Assembly: GCA_002779205.1 (NCBI GenBank)
Contig: PEXF01000131.1
Coordinates: forward strand, 1 to 6,797
DNA from: Candidatus Hydromicrobium americanum
GTDB lineage: Bacteria; Actinomycetota; Humimicrobiia; Humimicrobiales; Humimicrobiaceae
Direction: 5' to 3'
Length of the DNA stretch: 6,797 nucleotides
The notes beneath the pieces are model-generated. The model had not been told where the DNA came from. It did no database searches and saw only the letters and a list, made by a program, of their open reading frames with translations. Below, in pieces: positions 1 to 5,702 of this stretch; the stretch's first letter is position 1; every line of letters starts with the position of its first letter. Both the position numbers and the translations under genes were made by a program.

Positions 1-53
1 ATATTACCAGCCGTAAATATAATCAGGCAAAAATGGCCAAAAAATAAAGAGTT

Positions 54-99
54 AAAAAAATATTATAAAAATCTATATGTAATGTGTAATTAGATTTTT
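54..99 (-). terminator. Weak AT-rich terminator-like hairpin after rho
   Basis: Read on the minus strand just beyond the rho stop, a 9-bp perfect inverted repeat (AAAAATCTA, 91-99, against TAGATTTTT, 67-75) encloses a 15-nt loop. It is followed by ATAATA and seven T residues (54-66). The position and T-tract fit an intrinsic terminator for rho. The stem has only one G-C pair and the loop is large, so it would be weak, and in DNA this AT-rich it could be chance. Confidence 0.35.
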
Positions 100-121
100 A
101 TTGATTTAGAAATATTATATG

Positions 122-1570
122 CTATAACTTTTTTTCTTTATCAAAACTGGCTTTGATAGCTCTAAGAAAATCATCGTTGGACTTTGTATTCCTGATATAG
201 TCTATTAACTGCTCCAATGCTACTTCAGGCTCTTTTTCATAGATTAATCTTCGAAGTTTCCATACTGTACCTGCTTCTTCTTTTTCCATAAGTAATTCTT
301 CTTTTCTGGTCCCGGATCTGGTTATATCAATTGCAGGGAAAATTCTCTTATCTGCCAGATGTCTTTCAAGGTTAATTTCCATATTACCGGTACCCTTAAA
401 TTCCTCAAATATAACATCATCCATTCTGCTTCCGGTTTCAATTAATGCAGTAGCAAGTATGGTAAGACTTCCGCCACCTTCAATATTCCTGGCTGCACCA
501 AAGAATCTTTTTGGTGGGAATAAGGCAGAAGAATCCACTCCACCGGATAAAACTCTGCCGCTGGCAGGGATTGACAGATTATATGCTCTGGCAAGACGGG
601 TTATACTGTCCAGAAGTATTAGAACATCTTTACCATGTTCAACCAGTCTTTTTGCCCGCTGAAGCACCAGCTCTGCAACCTGGATATGACTATCTGATGG
701 TTGATCGAATGTTGAGCTTATTACTTCTCCCTTTACGGATCTTTCCATATCAGTTACTTCTTCAGGCCTTTCATCAATCAATAGAACTATAATATACACT
801 TCAGGATTATTAGTAGAAATACTATTTGCGAGATCTTTTAGTATAGTTGTTTTACCCGCTTTTGGGGGAGATACAATAAGACCTCTTTGACCCTTTCCTA
901 TGGGAGCAATCAAGTCTATTATTCTTGGAGTAATATTATCTGACTCATTTGTCTCTAATTTTAACCGCTCCATAGGATATACAGGAGTTAATTTTTCAAA
1001 TGGTATCCTGCTGCGTATAAATTCTGGATCTTCTCCATTTACTTTTTCTATTCTAAGCAGTGCATTGTACTTTTCACTTTCTTTTGGCGGCCGCACCTGA
1101 CCATATACTTCATCTCCCTGCCTTAAGCGAAACCTTCTTATCTGAGATTGAGAAACATATATATCATGCGAACCAGCCAGGTATCCAGACGTCCTCAGGA
1201 AACCATAGCCATCAGCTAATATATCAAGTATCCCTTTCATTCTTTCCTTATATAACTCAAATTCTGGCTTTTTTGCGGCTTCCATTTTTTTCTTTTCTTT
1301 TTCTTCTGTTACTCCTGCTTCCGCAATAGTTTCTTTTTCGGCTTCCTCTTTTTCTTTCTCTGCAACTTCAACATCTTCTTTAGCTATAGCTCTGTCTTTC
1401 AATAAAGATTCCATACCGTCATCAGATACTTCTTCCAATATCTTTTCTACCAGTTCATCTTTCTTTAACTTAGAAATTCCCTGAATATTTAATTGCCTGG
1501 CAATAACTCTCAGGTCAGCTAAAACTTTCCCATCGAGAAATCCCCTACTTAATTCTTCCAACTCAGTCAT
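122..1570 (-). CDS. rho: Transcription termination factor Rho
   Basis: Rho is a homohexameric, ATP-driven RNA helicase that binds unstructured nascent RNA and releases RNA polymerase. The 482-aa product has the full family layout. A Rho_N helical domain occupies about 5-48, followed by a Lys/Glu-rich linker at about 55-105. The cold-shock-like RNA-binding domain is at about 112-180 (GYGFLRTSGYLAGSHDIYVS). The RecA-like ATPase has Walker A SPPKAGKTT (234-242), the catalytic Glu in LLIDERPEE (E267) and Walker B VLILLDSITR (316-325). The Q-loop region runs from VLSGGVDSSAL to FFGAAR (340-361), and the arginine finger is in ITRSGTRKEELL (R418). E. coli Rho is 419 aa; the extra length is mostly the charged linker, which varies in length across bacterial Rho proteins. 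The ATG is supported by GAAAGGAGT at 1579-1587, 8 nt upstream. No key residue is missing. The gene appears monocistronic within the window, after a long non-coding stretch. Confidence 0.98.
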   Translation of the reverse strand: MTELEELSRGFLDGKVLADLRVIARQLNIQGISKLKKDELVEKILEEVSDDGMESLLKDRAIAKEDVEVAEKEKEEAEKETIAEAGVTEEKEKKKMEAAKKPEFELYKERMKGILDILADGYGFLRTSGYLAGSHDIYVSQSQIRRFRLRQGDEVYGQVRPPKESEKYNALLRIEKVNGEDPEFIRSRIPFEKLTPVYPMERLKLETNESDNITPRIIDLIAPIGKGQRGLIVSPPKAGKTTILKDLANSISTNNPEVYIIVLLIDERPEEVTDMERSVKGEVISSTFDQPSDSHIQVAELVLQRAKRLVEHGKDVLILLDSITRLARAYNLSIPASGRVLSGGVDSSALFPPKRFFGAARNIEGGGSLTILATALIETGSRMDDVIFEEFKGTGNMEINLERHLADKRIFPAIDITRSGTRKEELLMEKEEAGTVWKLRRLIYEKEPEVALEQLIDYIRNTKSNDDFLRAIKASFDKEKKL

Positions 1571-1699
1571 TAATAGATACTCCTTTCATGCTTGGGCTCT
1601 TTTTATTCAAATTTTCACCTCTTATGATAATTTCTTTTTATGGTCTATTTAAAACTCCTAAATGGCTCGAATAACAATGGATTATGTTTAAAAATTGTT

Positions 1700-1728
1700 A
1701 CTTTAAAGTTTCTGGAGTTAATTGTTAA
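1700..1728 (-). promoter_or_regulatory. Second candidate rho promoter (proximal)
   Basis: On the minus strand TTAACA (1723-1728, one mismatch to TTGACA) lies 17 bp upstream of TAAAGT (1700-1705, four of six matches to TATAAT). Transcription would start near 1693 and give a leader of about 120 nt. The -10 element is poor, so this is the weaker of two candidates in this stretch. Confidence 0.25.
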
Positions 1729-1868
1729 TCTCTTATAACTTTTAAATATATTTTAAAAAGGATTTTAATTATTCGCTTAGGCCAATAGACTGCTTTAAAA
1801 AAATATATACATGCTTATAAACCAATATTTTTAGAAATTTAAGACATGATTATTTTGAAGAAACCCCT

Positions 1869-1882
1869 ATTACAAATGTAAT
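1869..1882. repeat. Short inverted repeat ATTACA-AA-TGTAAT
   Basis: This is a perfect 6-bp inverted repeat with a 2-bp centre. It lies about 25-35 bp downstream of the distal rho promoter candidate. Its form resembles a dimeric repressor operator, but no matching second copy was seen in the window, and palindromes this short are expected by chance in AT-rich DNA. Confidence 0.25.
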
Positions 1883-1911
1883 TATTAATACAAAATGAAA
1901 TTTTCTCATAT

Positions 1912-1940
1912 AATATATAGACTAATTAAAAAAAAATCAA
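1912..1940 (-). promoter_or_regulatory. Candidate distal sigma70-type promoter for rho
   Basis: On the minus strand TTGATT (1935-1940) is separated by exactly 17 bp from TATATT (1912-1917). This gives four of six and five of six matches to the consensus. Upstream of the -35 lies a very A/T-rich stretch with two GAAATTTTT copies, which could act as an UP element. Initiation near 1905 would give rho a leader of about 335 nt. The caveat is that AT-rich DNA produces such matches by chance. Confidence 0.4.
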
Positions 1941-1943
1941 GTA

Positions 1944-1967
1944 GAAATTTTTCGTTATGAAATTTTT
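1944..1967. repeat. Direct repeat GAAATTTTT, two copies 15 bp apart
   Basis: Identical 9-mers GAAATTTTT occur at 1944-1952 and 1959-1967, separated by CGTTAT. They sit directly upstream of the distal rho promoter candidate. They may simply be A/T tracts that favour polymerase binding. No protein-binding assignment is possible. Confidence 0.3.
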
Positions 1968-2028
1968 AGTATTCAAGTCAGTTCAATGGTTCTAACCAAA
2001 ATTATTATTTTTGAAAAAGATTTTTTTA

Positions 2029-2063
2029 AAGAAGGGGAGGGATTTTAAAATTAAAATCCCTCC
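2029..2063 (-). terminator. Intrinsic terminator of trpB2
   Basis: A perfect 12-bp inverted repeat (GGAGGGATTTTA at 2036-2047, TAAAATCCCTCC at 2052-2063) encloses a 4-nt loop. It begins 21 bp beyond the trpB2 stop. Read on the minus strand, the GC-rich base of the stem is followed by CTTCTTT, a usable if imperfect U-tract. The plus-strand side is followed by A residues, so the terminator is directional and serves trpB2. Confidence 0.75.
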
Positions 2064-2084
2064 AAAAATAGAATGCGAGCTTCA

Positions 2085-3446
2085 CTAAACTTTTGGTAGC
2101 TTACTTAAAGCTTCATCTATCTTTTCTTTAGGATACTCATAATCCTTTAGTTTACCTGAAAGATATTCATCATAAGCAGCCATATCAACATGTCCATGTC
2201 CACTATGAGCTATAAGAATGGTTTTTGCTTCTCCCGACTCCTTACACTTTAAAGCTTCATCAATGGCTACCTTGATACAATGATTTGTCTCCGGAGCACT
2301 GATAATACCCTCAGCTCGAGCAAAGGTTACTCCTGCCTTAAAAGTAGCAATCTGATGTTCAGCTCTCGCTTCAACAAGACCGAGCTCACTAAGGTGACAG
2401 ATAATAGGCGCCATTCCATGATACCGAAGGCCTCCAGCATGAATCGGAGCAGGGATAAAATCATGTCCCAGGGTATACATCTTAATAATTGGTGCAAGTT
2501 TTGCCGTATCACCATAATCATAGGCATAAGGTCCCCTGGTCATGCTTGGAGCTGCTGTTGGTTCCACATTGATTATACGTAAATCTGGTTTTGTACCGTC
2601 TATTTTATCCTTGATAAAAGGCAGAAAAAGACCTGCAAAATTTGATCCGCCGCCAACACAGCCGACAATAATGTCCGGATAAGCATCTGCCTTTTCCATC
2701 AACTTTTTTGCTTCCAAGCCATTTACGGTTTGATGCAGAAGAACATGATTGAGTACACTGCCAAGGGAATAATGGGTATCATCACGTGAAACAGCATCTT
2801 CTACAGCTTCACTAATAGCCAATCCCAGGCTACCGGGACAATCGGGGTCTTTTGCCAGCATGTCCCGTCCTACTTTGGTATCCATACTGGGGCTGGGTAC
2901 ACACTCGGCTCCCCATGTTTCCATCATTATCCTACGATAGGGCTTCTGTTTGTAACTGATAGCTACCATATAGACCTTAATCTTAACGCCAAAGCACGCA
3001 CCTCCAAAAGATAGAGCGCTTCCCCACTGGCCAGCTCCGGTCTCGGTAGTCATACGGTTGATACCTTCTTTTTTATTATAATAAGCCTGGGCTATAGCTG
3101 TATTAGGTTTGTGACTTCCAGGAGGACTTGACCCCTCATATTTGTAGAAAATCTTAGCTGGTGTATCCAGAGCTTTCTCCAGTCTATGTGCCCGAAACAA
3201 GGTAGTAGGCCTCCATAGCCTATAGATATCTCTTACCTCTTCAGGAATATCAATCCAGCGCTCAGTACTAACCTCCTGCTTTATCAGCTCCATAGGAAAT
3301 AGTGGAGCCAGATCATCAGGAGTTAGAGGTTTCCCTGTAGCTGGATGCAAAGGTGGTGGAAGAGGCTTGGGCAAATCTGCCTGGATATTATACCATTGAT
3401 TTGGTATCTCCTCCTCATCCAGTACAAACTTCGTTCTTTTATCCAT
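2085..3446 (-). CDS. trpB2: TrpB2-type tryptophan synthase beta chain (PLP-dependent)
   Basis: The predicted reaction is condensation of indole with L-serine (or O-phosphoserine, reported for some TrpB2 proteins) to give L-tryptophan, in the cytosol. The 453 aa include the long N-terminal extension typical of TrpB2; TrpB1 has about 400 aa. The PLP lysine is K113 in GSSPPGSHKPN. The catalytic Glu is E135 in ETGAGQWGSAL, 22 residues later, the same spacing as K87/E109 of Salmonella TrpB. The phosphate-binding loop GCVGGGSNF is at 262-270, and a C-terminal HSGHGHVD at 414-421 is characteristic of TrpB2. QWG in place of the TrpB1 QHG also marks the subgroup. The start is fixed by GAAAGGAGA at 3452-3460. 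No trpA or other trp gene is in the window, so it may act alone, for instance in indole salvage; that is inference. Its GC content is visibly higher than that of its neighbours. Confidence 0.95.
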   Translation of the reverse strand: MDKRTKFVLDEEEIPNQWYNIQADLPKPLPPPLHPATGKPLTPDDLAPLFPMELIKQEVSTERWIDIPEEVRDIYRLWRPTTLFRAHRLEKALDTPAKIFYKYEGSSPPGSHKPNTAIAQAYYNKKEGINRMTTETGAGQWGSALSFGGACFGVKIKVYMVAISYKQKPYRRIMMETWGAECVPSPSMDTKVGRDMLAKDPDCPGSLGLAISEAVEDAVSRDDTHYSLGSVLNHVLLHQTVNGLEAKKLMEKADAYPDIIVGCVGGGSNFAGLFLPFIKDKIDGTKPDLRIINVEPTAAPSMTRGPYAYDYGDTAKLAPIIKMYTLGHDFIPAPIHAGGLRYHGMAPIICHLSELGLVEARAEHQIATFKAGVTFARAEGIISAPETNHCIKVAIDEALKCKESGEAKTILIAHSGHGHVDMAAYDEYLSGKLKDYEYPKEKIDEALSKLPKV

Positions 3447-3489
3447 TTTATTCTCCTTTCTTTTTTTATAAATAAAAAAACTTAAATTT

Positions 3490-3498
3490 TTTATACCA
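3490..3498 (-). promoter_or_regulatory. Candidate extended -10 promoter for trpB2
   Basis: In the 113-bp gap upstream of trpB2 the minus strand reads TGGTATAAA, an extended -10 (TGn followed by a five-of-six TATAAT match). There is no good -35, as expected for extended -10 promoters. Start near 3483 would give a leader of about 37 nt. It would let trpB2 be transcribed independently of the acetyltransferase gene upstream. Confidence 0.4.
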
Positions 3499-3553
3499 AT
3501 TCTTCTAAAAAACTCGGGAATTAAATTAAAAAATTAAATAAGTAATCATTAAA

Positions 3554-3569
3554 GAACGGTTACCTGTTC
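3554..3569 (-). terminator. Small hairpin around the acetyltransferase stop codon
   Basis: On the minus strand GAAC-A-GG, loop TAA, CC-GTTC can fold with one bulged A. The loop is exactly the stop codon of the acetyltransferase gene. Only TTTAATGATTA follows, so the U-tract is poor. It may act as a weak terminator or an RNA-stabilising 3' end, or it may be coincidental. Confidence 0.25.
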
Positions 3570-4261
3570 CTTATAATTATAGGACTTTTTACTTCTTTTC
3601 TTAAAGCTATTTTACCAAGCAATGTTTTACTTTCTGCAAAATCAATTACTATGCTTTTTAAATCCAGCCTTAAAAGAGGAAAAAGAGGATCATTTTTCTT
3701 TAAATAAAATCCATTTTTTATGAGAAATTTAAATGGAATAAGTGGGCTGTTCTCATATTCCTCTTCATCTATATCATCATTTAATCTCTTGCCAATAGAC
3801 TCTATTGATTTCACTTTCTCTTTTATTAAATCCTTTTCAATCTCAACCAGCAGTCTTTTTGCCACATTCATACCTCTGTATTCGGAAATTACATAAATAC
3901 AGCCCAAAAAAACACTGTCAAAATCCGGAGGAAAAACATTAAAATTTCTTAGCCTGGGAAAAAGATAGTAGTTTCCCGCCAGAATAATTCCGACGCACTT
4001 CCCGCTGACAAAGGCAGCTTTGATTCTCCCCCCGTGTTCTTTAAAGGAAATAATTTCTTTTCTTTTATCTTTCCTGGTGCTTTTTTCAAACAACCTGCCT
4101 TTGAGGAAGCTACTTAATTCACGGATACTTTGAACTTTAGATAATTCTTTTAAAAAACCGGTCTTTTCACAGTCAAACCAATAACTGCATTCAATACATT
4201 TAAATTCTATTTTCCCCAGTTGTTCGCAAGAAAGATCTTTTATCATTAAATTCAGATTCAT
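3560..4261 (-). CDS. GNAT-like N-acetyltransferase with cysteine-rich N-terminus
   Basis: This 233-aa soluble protein has no signal peptide or membrane segment. The centre and C-terminus look like a GNAT fold that would transfer an acetyl group from acetyl-CoA; the acceptor is unknown. The beta4 strand VFLGCIYVISEYRG (117-130) leads into the CoA-pyrophosphate loop R129-G-M-N-V-A134. This matches the R/Q-x-x-G-x-G/A motif except for Asn at the central Gly. The helix AKRLLVEIEKDL (134-145) follows, and the motif-B-like FKFLIKNGFYLKK (177-189) matches the usual end of the fold. The N-terminus carries KCIECSYWFDCEK (21-33), with C22, C25 and C31 plus C12, which could bind a metal. Residues 50-75 are very basic. 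No clear Shine-Dalgarno precedes the ATG; the frame is closed by a stop at 4286-4288, and Met6 is an alternative start. Divergent from the aminotransferase gene. The fold is likely, the function unknown. Confidence 0.75.
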   Translation of the reverse strand: MNLNLMIKDLSCEQLGKIEFKCIECSYWFDCEKTGFLKELSKVQSIRELSSFLKGRLFEKSTRKDKRKEIISFKEHGGRIKAAFVSGKCVGIILAGNYYLFPRLRNFNVFPPDFDSVFLGCIYVISEYRGMNVAKRLLVEIEKDLIKEKVKSIESIGKRLNDDIDEEEYENSPLIPFKFLIKNGFYLKKNDPLFPLLRLDLKSIVIDFAESKTLLGKIALRKEVKSPIIIRNR

Positions 4262-4298
4262 AGCTATAGAAAAAAATATAAAATCTTATACTGCGATA

Positions 4299-4327
4299 AT
4301 TATAGCACTATAAAGAATTGTTTAAAC
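4299..4327 (-). promoter_or_regulatory. Candidate promoter for the acetyltransferase gene
   Basis: The minus strand reads TGCTATAAT (4299-4307), a perfect -10 with a TGn extension. At 17-bp spacing the -35 position (4322-4327) is GTTTAA, a poor match that the extended -10 can compensate for. Initiation near 4292 gives a leader of about 31 nt. The -35 position overlaps the first decamer repeat and the 8-bp palindrome GTTTAAAC (4320-4327). Confidence 0.55.
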
Positions 4328-4353
4328 TTTTAAAAACTTTTTTGAACTTTTAG
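4324..4353. repeat. Three 10-bp-spaced AAACTTTT-like repeats between divergent promoters
   Basis: AAACTTTT occurs at 4324-4331 and 4334-4341, and GAACTTTT at 4344-4351. The three starts are exactly 10 bp apart, about one helical turn. The array lies between the outward-facing promoters and overlaps the -35 position of both. It may be a binding site for a regulator on one DNA face, or phased A/T tracts that bend DNA. It could also be low-complexity chance. Confidence 0.45.
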
Positions 4354-4370
4354 AGTTTTTAATATATATT
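4342..4370 (+). promoter_or_regulatory. Candidate sigma70-type promoter for aminotransferase-ddl
   Basis: TTGAAC (4342-4347) is followed after exactly 17 bp by TATATT (4365-4370), four of six and five of six matches to consensus. Initiation near 4377 gives a leader of about 45 nt before the aminotransferase ATG. The -35 hexamer lies within the third decamer repeat. Confidence 0.55.
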
Positions 4371-4400
4371 ACTTATTTACAAACAATAAGAGCATTAAAA

Positions 4401-4420
4401 CCCTGGCAGGGCTGATTTTT
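4401..4420 (+). promoter_or_regulatory. Hairpin overlapping the aminotransferase ribosome binding site
   Basis: CCCT-GGC-AGGG (4401-4411) can form a 4-bp all-GC-capped hairpin followed by CTGATTTTT. AGGG (4408-4411), 10 nt before the ATG, is the only Shine-Dalgarno-like sequence, so folding would hide it. The outline also resembles a minimal intrinsic terminator in the leader. The stem is very short and no alternative pairing was found, so a regulatory role is speculative. Confidence 0.3.
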
Positions 4421-4421
4421 T

Positions 4422-5672
4422 ATGAGTAAAAAAATTACATTTGATTACTGGCAACATCTGTATTCAAATAGAACTGAAAATATGTTCTCTTCCGAGATAA
4501 GGGATTTGCTTTCGCTTTCCGTAAGACCGGACATCATTTCCTTCGCAGGAGGTCTCCCTGAAGTAAAAGCTCTAAGTTTTCAAAAATTAGAGAGGTATAT
4601 TAAAAGAATTCTAAAAGCAGATGGGGATATAAGTCTGCAATATGGCGGTTCTGATGGCTATTATCCGCTTAGAACTAAATTGATAGAAGTAATGAAACTG
4701 GAGGGTCTGGATGTAGTAGAAGAAGATATAATCACCACTACAGGCGGGCAGCAAGCTCTCGATCTTTTAGCTAAAGTTTTTATCAACCCTGGTGATATTA
4801 TTATTGTAGAGTCACCTGCCTATACCGGAGCACTAAACTCATTTAGCTCTTATGAAGCAAAAATAATTGAAATACCTGTAGATGATAATGGGATTAATAT
4901 TTCCAGTTTAGAAGAAAGGCTAAAGGAACTGGAAAAGAAAAAAGTTCAGGTAAAATTCATATATTTAGTACCCAATTTTTCTAACCCTTCCGGAACAACT
5001 TTAAATCTTCACCGCAGAAAAAAGATACTGGAACTTGCAAAAAAATACAGAACTATAATACTGGAAGATAATCCTTATGGAATGCTTAGATATGAAGGCA
5101 AGCCTCTCCCTACCATAAAGGAACTTGATACCAAAGGTGACAACCAGAATGTTATTTACCTGAGCACACTTTCAAAACTTTTTGCTCCCGGCTTTAGGAT
5201 AGGATGGATTGTGGCTCCGCATCCTATACTGGAGAAAATAATCCTGGGTATCCAGTCTACAATTCTTTGTGTGAGCACTTTTACACAGAGAATTGCCTAT
5301 GAATATTTCTCAGATCCGTCATGGCTTGAGAATATAGAGCAGTTCATAAGCACATATTCTAAGAGAAGAGATGTCATGATAAAGACTTTGGAGGACAATT
5401 TTCCGAAAAATTCCAGCTGGTCTAAACCGAAAGGAGGTTTTTTCATATGGTTAAAACTTCCTGATTATCTGAATACCAAAGAAATTCTGGCTGATGCTGT
5501 GAGAAATAAAGTGGCTTATGTTCCAGGCAGCGGTTTTTATGCAGATGATAAAGGGCTAAATGAAGCAAGACTTGCTTTCTGCACTGAAAATACCGACAGA
5601 ATAGAAAAAGGTATTAAAATTTTATCCAGGATAGTAAAAGAGAAAATTAAATTATACAAAAGTTTTAAATAA
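4422..5672 (+). CDS. PLP-dependent aminotransferase, class I/II (LysN/MocR-like, no HTH domain)
   Basis: This is a fold-type I aminotransferase that would move an amino group between an L-amino acid and a 2-oxo acid in the cytosol. The closest known types are 2-aminoadipate/branched-chain/aromatic transaminases of the LysN group. The 416 aa match that group, and there is no N-terminal GntR-type helix-turn-helix as in full MocR regulators. Visible landmarks are FAGGLPE (41-47), TTTGGQQALDLLAKVF (105-120) and PNFSNPSG (184-191). LEDNPYG (214-220) holds the PLP-N1 aspartate D216. LSTLSKLFAPGFRIGW (247-262) contains the Schiff-base lysine K252 and R259. EARLAFC (381-387) holds R383 for the substrate carboxylate. 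The start is chosen for its family-typical N-terminus (KITFDY...SSEIRDLL); the ribosome site AGGG is modest. ddl follows after 30 bp, probably in the same transcript. The exact substrate cannot be read from the sequence, and it is not the fold-type IV D-amino-acid transaminase. Confidence 0.9.
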   Translation: MSKKITFDYWQHLYSNRTENMFSSEIRDLLSLSVRPDIISFAGGLPEVKALSFQKLERYIKRILKADGDISLQYGGSDGYYPLRTKLIEVMKLEGLDVVEEDIITTTGGQQALDLLAKVFINPGDIIIVESPAYTGALNSFSSYEAKIIEIPVDDNGINISSLEERLKELEKKKVQVKFIYLVPNFSNPSGTTLNLHRRKKILELAKKYRTIILEDNPYGMLRYEGKPLPTIKELDTKGDNQNVIYLSTLSKLFAPGFRIGWIVAPHPILEKIILGIQSTILCVSTFTQRIAYEYFSDPSWLENIEQFISTYSKRRDVMIKTLEDNFPKNSSWSKPKGGFFIWLKLPDYLNTKEILADAVRNKVAYVPGSGFYADDKGLNEARLAFCTENTDRIEKGIKILSRIVKEKIKLYKSFK

Positions 5673-5690
5673 AAATATCAATTTAATAAA

Positions 5691-5698
5691 AGAGTGGT
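5691..5698 (+). promoter_or_regulatory. Ribosome binding site that sets the ddl start
   Basis: AGAGTGGT partly matches the anti-Shine-Dalgarno complement and ends 4 nt before the ATG at 5703, with GAG about 8 nt away. The alternative GTG start at 5694 falls inside this element and has only A/T sequence upstream. The ATG at 5703 is therefore preferred. Confidence 0.55.
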
Positions 5699-5702
5699 AA
5701 AA

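Larger units (their letters stand above)
1571..2035. other. Non-coding AT-rich region upstream of rho (candidate long rho leader)
   Basis: There is no credible gene in these roughly 465 bp on either strand. The short open frames lack ribosome binding sites; one example is a 14-codon frame from the plus-strand ATG at 1684. The region separates the trpB2 terminator from rho, and both genes read leftward, so it must contain the rho promoter. It also holds an inverted repeat at 1869-1882, a direct repeat at 1944-1967 and a small perfect hairpin TGGTT-CT-AACCA at 1987-1998. I recognise no known RNA family in it. Confidence 0.6.

Noticed and set aside
29..46. Tiny plus-strand frame starting at the ATG near 33
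   Set aside because: It stops after four codons and cannot be a gene; nothing else in the first 121 bases codes.
55..115. Expectation of rpmE (ribosomal protein L31) downstream of rho
   Set aside because: This common neighbour is not visible: the 121 bp before the left edge contain no start with a ribosome site and no L31-like sequence.
459..1329. Open frames on the plus strand opposite rho (beginning at 459, 511, 900 and 1060)
   Set aside because: They lie entirely antisense to a fully conserved rho, lack ribosome binding sites and encode no recognisable domain.
1987..1998. TGGTT-CT-AACCA hairpin followed by A/T sequence as a plus-strand terminator
   Set aside because: The stem is 5 bp with a 2-nt loop, and no plus-strand gene exists upstream that would need it.
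2280..2582. Open frames overlapping trpB2 on both strands (2280-2582 plus, 2327-2527 minus)
   Set aside because: They are out-of-frame shadows inside a complete, conserved PLP enzyme gene, with no start signals or domains.
5694..5702. GTG at 5694 as the ddl start
   Set aside because: It lies inside the ribosome-binding element serving ATG 5703, and the sequence before it is pure A/T with no Shine-Dalgarno. Ddl proteins normally begin close to the K-I-A-V-L strand.
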